NCBI GenBank assembly: GCA_041485905.1
Contig: JBGPKK010000220.1
Location: 1-7,464 of the forward strand
DNA: 7,464 nucleotides
Reading direction: 5' to 3'
Source of the DNA: JAHFUI01 sp041485905
GTDB taxonomy: Bacteria; Acidobacteriota; Vicinamibacteria; Vicinamibacterales; CAVVIG01
Shown here: piece by piece, positions 1 to 6,211 of the stretch
How the letters are laid out: each line of letters starts with the position of its first letter
Numbering within the stretch: the first letter of the stretch is position 1
Translations under genes and position numbers: made by a program
Notes under the pieces: model-generated
Told to the model about the DNA's origin: nothing
The model's database searches: none
Seen by the model: the letters and a program-made list of their open reading frames with translations, nothing else

Positions 1-416
1 AGCGTGACCAGCTGCACCCCGCGAATCACGAGGAGCTCGGGTCCGTGGTGCAGCCGCCACGATTGCCACGACCCGCGCTCCGGCACGAGCGCGATGGTTG
101 ACAGCCGGCCGTCGCGGTCGACCGACAGGTTTATCGGACGCGCGAACTCGACGTTCGCTTCGACGGCCATCCAGTCGAGCCGATCGCGAAGCGGTCGGCC
201 CTCGAATGAGACGAGGTGATCACCGAGCAACAGGCCCGCGCGTGCGGCAGCGCTGTCGGGTGCCACGTCCGCGACCGTGACGCGCCCGCCCTCGAAGGCC
301 AACGCCACGCCCTGAGGCTTAGGCTGCCAGAGATCGCAGTCGACGAGCAGGGCCCAGTAGCCGACGAAGGCCGCCGCCACCAGCAGCACGCCGGCCCGCG
401 CCAGTCGGGATGTCAT
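1..416 (-). CDS. Membrane-anchored PDZ-domain protein (3' end outside window)
   Basis: Reading leftward from ATG at 416-414, the frame stays open for 138 codons to the window edge, so the C-terminus is missing. Residues 8-25 form one hydrophobic segment (GVLLVAAAFVGYWALLV) after the basic start MTSRLAR, giving a signal anchor. Residues about 36-112 look like a PDZ domain: GVALAFEGGRVTVADV, then the typical AAARAGLLLGDHLVSFEGRPL turn, then a strand pair ending LSVDRDGRLSTIALV. PDZ domains bind peptide C-termini. Here it probably sits outside the cytoplasm. In acidobacterial genomes, N-terminal helix plus PDZ often leads into a multi-helix region and then a histidine kinase or serine phosphatase; whether that holds here cannot be seen. 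The upstream HAD gene ends 52 bases away on the same strand. A TATAAT lies 10 bases before the ATG, so a separate promoter is likely. Gene call fairly sure; output domain unknown. Confidence 0.75.
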   Translation of the reverse strand, partial: MTSRLARAGVLLVAAAFVGYWALLVDCDLWQPKPQGVALAFEGGRVTVADVAPDSAAARAGLLLGDHLVSFEGRPLRDRLDWMAVEANVEFARPINLSVDRDGRLSTIALVPERGSWQSWRLHHGPELLVIRGVQLVT

Positions 417-426
417 GGAGGCGCAG

Positions 427-432
427 ATTATA
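427..432 (-). promoter_or_regulatory. Candidate -10 element TATAAT for the PDZ gene
   Basis: A perfect TATAAT on the minus strand ends 10 bases before the ATG at 416, inside the 52-base gap after the HAD stop codon. A start of transcription about 7 bases downstream would leave a leader of only 3-4 bases, so the mRNA would be nearly leaderless. No good -35 box is seen 17 bases upstream (GCCACA). No Shine-Dalgarno precedes the ATG. Confidence 0.45.
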
Positions 433-468
433 GGCTGACGCAGTACCAATGTGGCGCGGGGCTTTAGC

Positions 469-1122
469 TCACTCGATCTCGACGGCCAGGAGATCGGCAA
501 TCTGATCGATCGCCTTGTCCGCCGGAGGATGCGCGGCGAGGAGCGCGGCATCGTGGGCGTAGTGGCCCTGTTTCACGAACACGGTCGTGAGACGCTCGCG
601 CCAGACTGCTTTCATCGCCGCGAGAATGGGCACCTTGTCATCGACCATCACGTATCGCCGCGCGGGATAGCGGCGCTCCACGTCGTCCAGCATCTCCTCC
701 TTGTGGATGTAGATGAGGACGTGTCCATCGACGGCGTGCCAGAGGCCGGAGCTCTCGACTTTATGCGGCTGGAACACGACGTCGCCGTCCGAGAGGATGA
801 CCACGGGCGCGCGGACGCGCAGCCTCGCGACGGTCTCGAGCGCGCCCGGATAGAGGCGGTCCGCGAACGGATAGTGAAGAAGGAACAACGAGGTGCGCAG
901 CATGTGCGGATCGCGCGGGCGCTCGACGCGATAGCGCTGGAGAGCGCCGAGGTAATCGGCGTACCCGAGCTCGTGCCAGAGCTCGCCGAAAATGTCCCAG
1001 TAGCGCTGCTCGCGCTCGATGCCGAACGTATCGGCGAGATGCTGCTTGAGATCGTTGGTGACGGTGTCGTTGTCGAGCAACGTGTTGTCGACGTCGATGA
1101 GGTACACAAGATCGGCCTGCAT
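469..1122 (-). CDS. HAD-superfamily hydrolase
   Basis: This 217-residue cytoplasmic protein has no signal peptide or membrane segment. The haloacid dehalogenase motifs appear in order. Motif I is LIDVDNTLL, with nucleophile Asp10 and acid/base Asp12. A helical insert at about 16-100 fits a C1-type cap. Motif II is VVILSDGD with Ser111. A lysine near 141 (or 121) could serve as motif III. Motif IV is VMVDDK with Asp161-Asp162. These residues support a Mg-dependent phosphatase or related phosphotransfer activity; the substrate cannot be told. ATG at 1122 is chosen because it puts motif I at the usual distance from the N-terminus. The ATG at 1130 is in another frame. No clear Shine-Dalgarno is seen. 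The gene is divergent from the propeller gene (66-base spacer) and lies upstream of the PDZ gene on the same strand. A long open frame on the plus strand here is an antisense shadow. Confidence 0.88.
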   Translation of the reverse strand: MQADLVYLIDVDNTLLDNDTVTNDLKQHLADTFGIEREQRYWDIFGELWHELGYADYLGALQRYRVERPRDPHMLRTSLFLLHYPFADRLYPGALETVARLRVRAPVVILSDGDVVFQPHKVESSGLWHAVDGHVLIYIHKEEMLDDVERRYPARRYVMVDDKVPILAAMKAVWRERLTTVFVKQGHYAHDAALLAAHPPADKAIDQIADLLAVEIE

Positions 1123-1176
1123 GTGGTCATCGAGATTACCCGATCACCCCGTTCCCCATGGTGGCGAGTCTTCGGC

Positions 1177-1182
1177 TAGAAT
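1177..1182 (+). promoter_or_regulatory. TAGAAT -10 element, leaderless-type, for the propeller gene
   Basis: TAGAAT (5 of 6 to TATAAT) ends 6 bases before the ATG at 1189. With the usual distance from -10 to transcription start, the mRNA would begin at or next to the A of the ATG. No Shine-Dalgarno is present in the preceding 20 bases and there is no room for one downstream of the box. No convincing -35 is seen. Confidence 0.55.
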
Positions 1183-1188
1183 CGTTCG

Positions 1189-2424
1189 ATGCATCGCCTG
1201 ATCATCACGTGTTTCGTTGGCTCCGCGCTGACTGTCGCGCTGCTCGTCGTCACGAGAGCCGCACCCTCCGCCCTTCCCGATCGTGACTGGACGCTGACGA
1301 TCGAGCCGTTGACGTCGCCGGCGGCCGCCGAAAGCTCGGCGCCGCAACTGACGACCGGATCCGGTCGCGCGATCCTGAGCTGGATGGAGCGCGACGGACC
1401 GGAGGCCACGCTGAAGTTCGCAGAGCGCACGACGTCAGGATGGTCGCCCGCCCGAACTGTTGCGACCGGCGCCGATCTCATCATCAATGCGGCCGACGTC
1501 CCATCGGTTCGCGCGCTCGCCAACGGATCGCTGGCGGCGGCTTTTCTGCGGGAGAACGGCGAGGACCCCGAGGCGTACGATCTGCGGCTCGCGTGGTCGA
1601 AAAACGGCGGGACGACGTGGTCGGCGCCGACGAGCCCGCACCACGACGGAACGAAGACCCAGCACGGGTTCGCTTCCCTCTTTGACGCCCCCGGCGGCGG
1701 GCTTGGGCTGGTCTGGTTGGACGGCCGGGCCACGAACCCCGATGCGGCGAAAAAGTCGGACAACATGAGCCTCCGCGCCGCCGCATACACGCCCGCAGGG
1801 AAGCAGCTGCGCGAGGTGGCAATCGACACGCGTGTGTGCGATTGCTGTCCGACATCTGTCGCCACAACAGCGGAAGGACCGATCGTCGCCTATCGAAACC
1901 GCAGCGACACCGAGGTGCGCGACATCTACGTGTCGCGGCTGCTCGCTGGCCGCTGGAGTACGCCGGTGGCGGTCCACAACGACAACTGGAAGATCGAGGC
2001 ATGTCCCGTTAACGGTCCCGCCGTCAGCGCCCGCAATCGCGATGTCGTCGTGGCCTGGTTCAGCGCGCTGAAAGAGGAAGGCAAGGCGTTCGCGGCGTTT
2101 TCTCACGATGGGGGCCGCACGTTCGGTGCGCCCGCCCGCGTCGATGACGTGGCGGCCAACGGCCACGTCGGTATCGAGATGCTGAAAGACGGATCGGCGG
2201 CTGTGACGTGGATCGAATTCGCCAACGGACGATCGCAGTTCAAGGTCCGCCGGATCGAGGCCGGCGGCAGCCGCTCGGTCGCGGTGACCCTGGCCGGGAC
2301 GGGAGACGATCGAGTCGCCGGGAATCCTCGAATCGCTCAGGGTCGCGACGAGCTCGTGTTCGCGTGGACCGAAACCCGGAGCGGCGCCTCGCAGGTGCGA
2401 ACCGCGCGGGCCGCGCTTCGCTGA
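1189..2424 (+). CDS. Secreted Asp-box (BNR/sialidase-like) beta-propeller protein with CxCC motif
   Basis: The protein has 411 residues. MHRLIITCFVGSALTVALLVV followed by APSA gives an export signal with likely cleavage near residue 24-28. Two Asp-box turns are clear, SKNGGTTW (137-144) and SHDGGRTF (305-312), with blade-like repeats (LRLAWS, GLVWLDGR, VVAWFSA, AVTWIEF, VFAWTE) every 45-60 residues. It is therefore a sialidase-fold propeller. The Arg triad and Tyr nucleophile of true sialidases are not recognisable, so enzymatic activity should not be assumed. A striking block is RVCDCCPTSV (Cys217, Cys219, Cys220) followed by YRNRSDTEVRDIYVS and ACPVNGPAV (Cys272). From memory, this block recurs in acidobacterial and proteobacterial proteins labelled exo-alpha-sialidase. 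The four cysteines could form disulfides or bind metal. The promoter is the TAGAAT 6 bases upstream. The gene ends 9 bases from the convergent holin-like gene. Fold fairly sure; role unknown. Confidence 0.85.
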   Translation: MHRLIITCFVGSALTVALLVVTRAAPSALPDRDWTLTIEPLTSPAAAESSAPQLTTGSGRAILSWMERDGPEATLKFAERTTSGWSPARTVATGADLIINAADVPSVRALANGSLAAAFLRENGEDPEAYDLRLAWSKNGGTTWSAPTSPHHDGTKTQHGFASLFDAPGGGLGLVWLDGRATNPDAAKKSDNMSLRAAAYTPAGKQLREVAIDTRVCDCCPTSVATTAEGPIVAYRNRSDTEVRDIYVSRLLAGRWSTPVAVHNDNWKIEACPVNGPAVSARNRDVVVAWFSALKEEGKAFAAFSHDGGRTFGAPARVDDVAANGHVGIEMLKDGSAAVTWIEFANGRSQFKVRRIEAGGSRSVAVTLAGTGDDRVAGNPRIAQGRDELVFAWTETRSGASQVRTARAALR

Positions 2425-2433
2425 CCCGTGCGT

Positions 2434-2799
2434 CTACCAGTCCTTGTCCGACCTGACCATCATTGATAAGAGCGTGCCGATGATGGAAACGACCAGCGCG
2501 CCCCAGAAGGCGGCCCAGAACCCGTCGACGTGAAACCCCAGGCCCATCGCACCGGACAGACGGCTCGTCAGCCACAACATGAGTCCGTTGACGACGAGCG
2601 CGAAGATGCCGAGCGTGAGGATGATCAGCGGAAACGTGAACACCTTGGCGACGGGACGGATAAACGCGTTCACGAAACCGAAGACAAGCGCGACGCCCAG
2701 GAATGGAATCCATCCACCGGTGTACGTCACGCCATCAACCAGGTGCGTCGCCACCCATAGCGCCGCTGCGTTCACGAGCAACCGAATGACGAACGTCAT
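2434..2799 (-). CDS. Phage holin family / YvlD-like four-helix membrane protein
   Basis: The start is set at ATG 2799, giving 121 residues, because GGAGGG (2810-2805 on this strand) lies 6 bases before it. An upstream in-frame ATG at 2826 would add nine residues that include this ribosome binding site. Four hydrophobic segments are visible: about 3-19 (VIRLLVNAAALWVATHL), 30-47 (FLGVALVFGFVNAFI), 54-76 (FPLIILTLGIFALVVNGLML) and 94-115 (FWAAFWGALVVSIIGTLLSMMV). The NAFIRPV step after helix 2 and LPIxxLTLGxFxLVxNxLxL-like helix 3 are hallmarks of the Phage_holin_4_2 (DUF360/YvlD) family. Despite the family name, these are ordinary chromosomal inner-membrane proteins of unclear role, perhaps linked to envelope stress. 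No phage gene is nearby. It converges on the propeller gene and is divergent from the VWA gene, with a 77-base shared spacer. Confidence 0.9.
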   Translation of the reverse strand: MTFVIRLLVNAAALWVATHLVDGVTYTGGWIPFLGVALVFGFVNAFIRPVAKVFTFPLIILTLGIFALVVNGLMLWLTSRLSGAMGLGFHVDGFWAAFWGALVVSIIGTLLSMMVRSDKDW

Positions 2800-2804
2800 T
2801 GAGA

Positions 2805-2810
2805 CCCTCC
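2805..2810 (-). promoter_or_regulatory. Strong Shine-Dalgarno GGAGGG deciding the holin-like start
   Basis: On the minus strand GGAGGG is followed by TCTCA and then ATG at 2799, so GGAGG sits 6 bases from the start codon. It is the clearest ribosome binding site in the window and selects the shorter of the two possible starts. Confidence 0.75.
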
Positions 2811-2863
2811 ACCAATTGTCGCCCAACTCAGCAATAAGTCATACACCGGCATCACGTCGGAAG

Positions 2864-2869
2864 TAGAAT
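2864..2869 (+). promoter_or_regulatory. TAGAAT -10 element, leaderless-type, for the VWA-led operon
   Basis: TAGAAT ends 7 bases before ATG at 2877 and 4 bases before the GTG at 2874. Spacing of 6-7 bases fits transcription starting at the ATG, so the ATG is favoured as the true start. No Shine-Dalgarno is seen. The best -35-like match (CATACA, 18 bases upstream) is weak. Confidence 0.55.
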
Positions 2870-2876
2870 CTTCGTG

Positions 2877-5159
2877 ATGTTCGAGTCAGTGTTTCGCTTT
2901 CTGTTCAAATACCCGCCGCTGTTTTTCCAACAGGGCGACTTCGTATTCGGCGTGTCGCGGGCGATGCTCGTGGCGATTGCGGCGGCCGCCGTGGTCGGCG
3001 GCTGGGCACTGCTCAGCTATCGCAGCGTGGCCAAAAGCCGCGGCCGCGATCGCGCGATCTTCATCGCGCTTCGGCTGGCCGTGCTTGGCGTGCTGGTATT
3101 CTGCCTCCTTCGCCCCGCCCTCATTCTGAAGGCCGCGGTGCCGCAGCAGAACTTCCTCGGCGTCCTGGTTGACGATTCACGCAGCCTGCAGATTGCCGAC
3201 ACGGACGGGCGCCCGCGCAGCGCGTTCGTCAACGACAACCTCGGCGTGGATCGGCCGCTCCTGAACGCGCTCTCCAAGAAATTCGTCCTGCGCTTCTTCC
3301 GCTTCTCGTCCACGGTCGATCGTCTGCAGGCGACGAGCGACCTCAAGTACGAAGGGACCACCACGCGGCTGGGCGGCGCGCTCGACCGCGCGCGCGATGA
3401 ACTGGCCGGCCTGCCGCTGGCCGGTCTCGTCATGGTCACCGACGGCGCGGACACCTCGGACGCCGCGCTCGACGAGTCGATCGCGAGCCTGAAGGCGCGA
3501 TCGATTCCCGTCTTCACGGTCGGCGTCGGCCAGGAGCGGTTCGCGAAAGACATTCAGGTGACGCGTGTCGAAACGCCGCGGTCCGCGCTCAAGGGCACCT
3601 CGCTCGTCGTCAACATCGTGCTCACGCAGGCCGGCTACGCGGGCGCCACGGTGCCGCTCAACGTCGAGGACGATGGGCACCTCGTGGGCACGCAGGAAGT
3701 GACGCTGCCGCCCGACGGCGAATCGGCGACCGTGCGCGTGCACTTCACGGCGTCCGAAGCGGGCGCGCGGATGTTCCGGTTCAGCGTGCCGTCGCAGGCC
3801 AACGAGCAGGTGACCCAGAACAACGCGCGCGAGGCGCTGGTCGAGGTCAGCGACCGGCGCGAGAAAATCCTGTACTTCGAAGGCGAGCCGCGCTATGAAG
3901 TCAAGTTCATCCGCCGCGCCGTCGAAGACGACAGGAACCTGGCGGTTGTTCTCTTGCAGCGGACGGCGGAGAACAAGTACTGGCGTGGACTGGTTGAAGG
4001 CGTCAGCAACCCCGACGATCTGGTCGAGGGGTTTCCCAAGACACGCGACGAGCTGTTTGCGTATCGCGCGATCATCCTGGGCAGCGTCGAGGCCGCGTCC
4101 TTCTCCCCCGAGCAACTCCGGATGATCGCCGACTTCGTCGGGAAGCGCGGCGGCGGTCTCCTGATGCTCGGCGGCCGGCGCTCGTTCGCCGAGGGCGGCT
4201 GGGAGGGCACACCGGTCGGCGAAGTCCTGCCGGTGACGCTGGGGAACCAGCCCACCGCCAACTACTTCTCGGAGCTGCCCGTGCGGCCCACGCACGCCGG
4301 GGCGACGAGCCCGGTCACTCAGATCGCCGCCGACGAAGCCGCCTCTTCGAAACGATGGCTCGAGTTGCCGCCAGTCTCGACGGTCAACCCCGTGCACGGC
4401 GTCAAACCGGGCGCGACCCTCCTGCTGTCCGCGCTCGACAACCGGAAGCAGGAACAGGTCGTCCTCGCCTCACAGCGCTACGGCCGCGGGAAAGCGCTCG
4501 CCCTGCCGATTCAGGACTCGTTTCTCTGGCGGATGAACGCAAAAATCCCGGTCACCGACACGACCTACGCCACGTTCTGGCGGCGTCTCGCCCGCTGGCT
4601 CGTCGACGATGTGCCCGACAGAGTGATGTTGACGCTGACGCAGGACCGCGTCGATCCCGGACAGCCGATGAAGCTGACCGCCGAGGTCCTCGACCCGCAG
4701 TACAACGGCATCAACGACGCGCATGTTGTTGCGCAGGTCACCGCGCCGCGCGGCAAAACAACCGAAGTCCCGCTCGAATGGACGGTCGAGCACGACGGCG
4801 AATACCGCTCCAGCGTGGTGCCCGACGAGGAGGGGCTCTACACGATTCGCCTCACGGCGTCGCGCGACGGGAAAGACCTGGGATCCGACACGGCCTACGT
4901 CCGCGCGTCGGCGGCCGACAGCGAATACTTCGATGCGGCGATGCGTGCGCCTCTGTTGAAGCGGATCGCTGAAGAGACCGGCGGACGTTTTTATACCGCG
5001 GCAAACGTCGCGACGCTGCCCGAAGCCATCAGCTATAGCGGGCGCGGCGTGACCGTCGTCGAAGAACGCGATCTGTGGGACATGCCCGCGATTCTCCTGC
5101 TGCTCATCGCGCTGACAGGCGGCGAGTGGGCGTACCGCCGCACGCGGGGGCTCATATGA
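2877..5159 (+). CDS. Membrane protein with VWA domain and GATase-like domain (BatA/MoxR-cluster type)
   Basis: The protein has 760 residues from ATG 2877, or 761 from the adjacent GTG 2874. Helices lie at about 28-46 and 60-79, with the basic loop YRSVAKSRGRDR between them (cytoplasmic by the positive-inside rule). A third helix at about 737-749 is followed by a basic tail YRRTRGLI. The large middle part should therefore be periplasmic. A VWA domain (about 95-225) has an intact MIDAS: Asp99-x-Ser101-x-Ser103 (LVDDSRSL), Thr163 (TTRLGGAL) and Asp189 (MVTDGAD). A beta-sandwich-like stretch follows (about 228-325). Next is a class I GATase-like domain (about 330-460: ILYFEGEPRYEVKFIRRA, YRAIILGS, GGGLLMLGGRRSF) with no Cys at the nucleophile turn, so it is probably not an amidotransferase. 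Another Ig-like segment (about 585-680) precedes the last helix. Such proteins accompany MoxR ATPases and DUF4159 proteins, as here. It overlaps the next gene by ATGA. Domain calls strong; function unknown. Confidence 0.9.
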   Translation: MFESVFRFLFKYPPLFFQQGDFVFGVSRAMLVAIAAAAVVGGWALLSYRSVAKSRGRDRAIFIALRLAVLGVLVFCLLRPALILKAAVPQQNFLGVLVDDSRSLQIADTDGRPRSAFVNDNLGVDRPLLNALSKKFVLRFFRFSSTVDRLQATSDLKYEGTTTRLGGALDRARDELAGLPLAGLVMVTDGADTSDAALDESIASLKARSIPVFTVGVGQERFAKDIQVTRVETPRSALKGTSLVVNIVLTQAGYAGATVPLNVEDDGHLVGTQEVTLPPDGESATVRVHFTASEAGARMFRFSVPSQANEQVTQNNAREALVEVSDRREKILYFEGEPRYEVKFIRRAVEDDRNLAVVLLQRTAENKYWRGLVEGVSNPDDLVEGFPKTRDELFAYRAIILGSVEAASFSPEQLRMIADFVGKRGGGLLMLGGRRSFAEGGWEGTPVGEVLPVTLGNQPTANYFSELPVRPTHAGATSPVTQIAADEAASSKRWLELPPVSTVNPVHGVKPGATLLLSALDNRKQEQVVLASQRYGRGKALALPIQDSFLWRMNAKIPVTDTTYATFWRRLARWLVDDVPDRVMLTLTQDRVDPGQPMKLTAEVLDPQYNGINDAHVVAQVTAPRGKTTEVPLEWTVEHDGEYRSSVVPDEEGLYTIRLTASRDGKDLGSDTAYVRASAADSEYFDAAMRAPLLKRIAEETGGRFYTAANVATLPEAISYSGRGVTVVEERDLWDMPAILLLLIALTGGEWAYRRTRGLI

Positions 5160-6211
5160 GAGTCGTCAGTCGACAGGCGTCAGTCGCGTCAGTCGACAGT
5201 CGACACTCGGTTGTGGCGCAGGGCTTCAGCCCTGCGTTCGCGATCGCAGGCCTGAAGGCCTGCGCCACGGTCTGTCTCTGCTTGTGTCTGAGTGTCGTCG
5301 CGCGGCCGGCCTCCGCCCAGGACACCCACCTGCTCGTCATCACCGGGGTCGAGGGCGACGCCGAGCACGGCGAGCAGTTCCACAAGTGGGCGGCGGCGTT
5401 GGTCGACGCGGCGAAGGCCAAGGGCGCCATCCCTGACGCCAACATCACGTTTCTGGCCGACAAGGTCGACCGCGATCCCGCGCGCATTCGCGGACGATCC
5501 ACGCGCGAGAACGTCACGAAGGCGTTCGCCGATCTCGCCGAGCGCGCGCGTCCGAGCGACGAGGTGTTCATCATCTTCTTCGGGCACGGCAGCTTCGACG
5601 GCCGTCAGGCGGCCTTCAACCTTCCCGGGCCCGACCTGACGGTGCCCGACTACGCCGCGATGATGGCCAAGATCCGATCGGGACGCATCGTCTTCGTCAA
5701 TACCGCCAGTTCGAGCGGTGAGTTCGCCAAAGGGCTCGCCGGCCCGGGCCGAACGATTGTGACCGCCACGAAGACCGGCGGCGAACGCAACGAAACGCGC
5801 TTCCCCGCCTATTTCGTCGAAGCGTTTACCGGCGAGGGCGCCGACCGCGACCGCAACGGGCGCATCTCGGTCCAGGAGGCCTTCGAGTTCGCGAAAACAA
5901 AGGTTCAGCAGGCCTTCGAACGCGAAGGCTACGTCCTGAGCGAACATGCGACGATCGAGGATCAGGCAGGCGTGGCGGGCACGGTGTATCTCGAGTCGGA
6001 ACGCGCCAAGTCGGCCGCGATCGCCACGGTCTCAAATCCCGCGCTGCGCACGGCGCTCGAAGAGAAGCGGAATCTCGAAGATCAAATCGCCGGGCTGAGG
6101 CTGCGAAAAGCGAGTATGCCACCCGAGCAGTACGACCAGGAGTTTGAGAAGCTCGCCACGGCTCTCGCGCAGCAGACGCGCGCGATTGGGCAGCTCGAGG
6201 CCAAGAAGTGA
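5156..6211 (+). CDS. Secreted C13/caspase-like protein, predicted inactive, with EF-hand loop
   Basis: ATG at 5156 overlaps the upstream stop codon (ATGA), implying translational coupling. The longer open frame from 5075 would lie inside the VWA gene. The product has 351 residues. Residues 2-36 are encoded by repeats (see the two repeat features). A hydrophobic run ATVCLCLCLSVVARPASA then gives a signal peptide with cleavage near 54-55. The body resembles caspase-fold C13 (legumain-like) peptidases: strand HLLVITGVEGD (58-68), then FIIFFGHGSFDG with the catalytic-type His144, then FVNTASSSGEF (180-190), where family peptidases have A-C-x-S-G. Here Ser185 replaces the Cys, so normal cysteine protease activity is unlikely. 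DRDRNGRISVQE (230-241) is a complete EF-hand calcium loop. The C-terminal 55 residues are charged and helical, probably coiled coil. It likely acts in the periplasm with its operon partners. No substrate can be named. Confidence 0.85.
   Translation: MRVVSRQASVASVDSRHSVVAQGFSPAFAIAGLKACATVCLCLCLSVVARPASAQDTHLLVITGVEGDAEHGEQFHKWAAALVDAAKAKGAIPDANITFLADKVDRDPARIRGRSTRENVTKAFADLAERARPSDEVFIIFFGHGSFDGRQAAFNLPGPDLTVPDYAAMMAKIRSGRIVFVNTASSSGEFAKGLAGPGRTIVTATKTGGERNETRFPAYFVEAFTGEGADRDRNGRISVQEAFEFAKTKVQQAFEREGYVLSEHATIEDQAGVAGTVYLESERAKSAAIATVSNPALRTALEEKRNLEDQIAGLRLRKASMPPEQYDQEFEKLATALAQQTRAIGQLEAKK
5160..5207 (+). repeat. GTCAGTCG-type short direct repeats in coding sequence
   Basis: GTCAGTCGACAG occurs perfectly at 5165-5176 and 5188-5199, with a third partial copy GTCAGTCG at 5179-5186 and a trailing CAGTCGACA. 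The units are irregularly spaced, so this is a degenerate cluster and not a clean tandem array. It occupies codons 2-17 of the C13-like gene (RVVSRQASVASVDSRHS) and ends 5 bases before the 56-base palindrome. Confidence 0.75.
5213..5268. repeat. REP-like 56-base palindrome of two inverted hairpins inside a coding region
   Basis: Outer arms GTGGCGCAGG (5213-5222) and CCTGCGCCAC (5259-5268) frame a sequence that matches its own reverse complement at 25 of 28 base pairs, centred on TCGCGA. Each half also folds alone: GCAGGGCTTCAGCCCTGC on the left and GCAGGCCTGAAGGCCTGC on the right, each an 8-base-pair stem around a 2-base centre. Two of the three mismatches of the long palindrome are exactly the positions paired inside each half-hairpin (G-C on the left, C-G on the right), so the small hairpins look conserved. 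The structure resembles a paired REP element. It is translated as AQGFSPAFAIAGLKACAT in the C13-like protein. Confidence 0.85.

Noticed and set aside
1123..1140. TAATCT as a -10 box for the HAD gene
   Set aside because: Only 3 of 6 consensus bases and no supporting -35; too weak to list.
451..1179. 242-codon plus-strand open frame over the HAD gene
   Set aside because: It runs antisense to a frame with all HAD motifs in order. The product has no recognisable motif and is rich in Val/Asp/Glu/Arg, as high-GC antisense frames are.
1435..2166. 243-codon minus-strand open frame opposite the propeller gene
   Set aside because: Arg/Ala/Gly-rich shadow with no domain; the plus strand has a signal peptide and Asp-boxes.
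2422..2436. Bidirectional terminator between the convergent genes
   Set aside because: Only 9 bases separate the stop codons and I see no hairpin with a T-run there.
2434..2826. Holin-family name as evidence of a prophage
   Set aside because: The family is mostly chromosomal membrane proteins, and no other phage-like gene is in the window.
3177..4397. 406-codon minus-strand open frame inside the VWA gene
   Set aside because: Low-complexity Arg/His/Gly/Asp composition, no motif; the plus strand encodes intact VWA and GATase-like domains.
5075..5155. Extended N-terminus of the C13-like protein from 5075
   Set aside because: It would overlap 85 bases of the VWA gene with an Arg/His-rich nonsense peptide; ATG 5156 gives a standard ATGA overlap.
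5160..5268. CRISPR array at the repeat cluster
   Set aside because: Repeat units are too short, irregularly spaced and translated; there are no spacers of constant size and no cas genes.
5189..5947. 252-codon minus-strand open frame opposite the C13-like gene
   Set aside because: Antisense shadow. Its end resembles the sense-strand repeat peptide only because the DNA there is palindromic.
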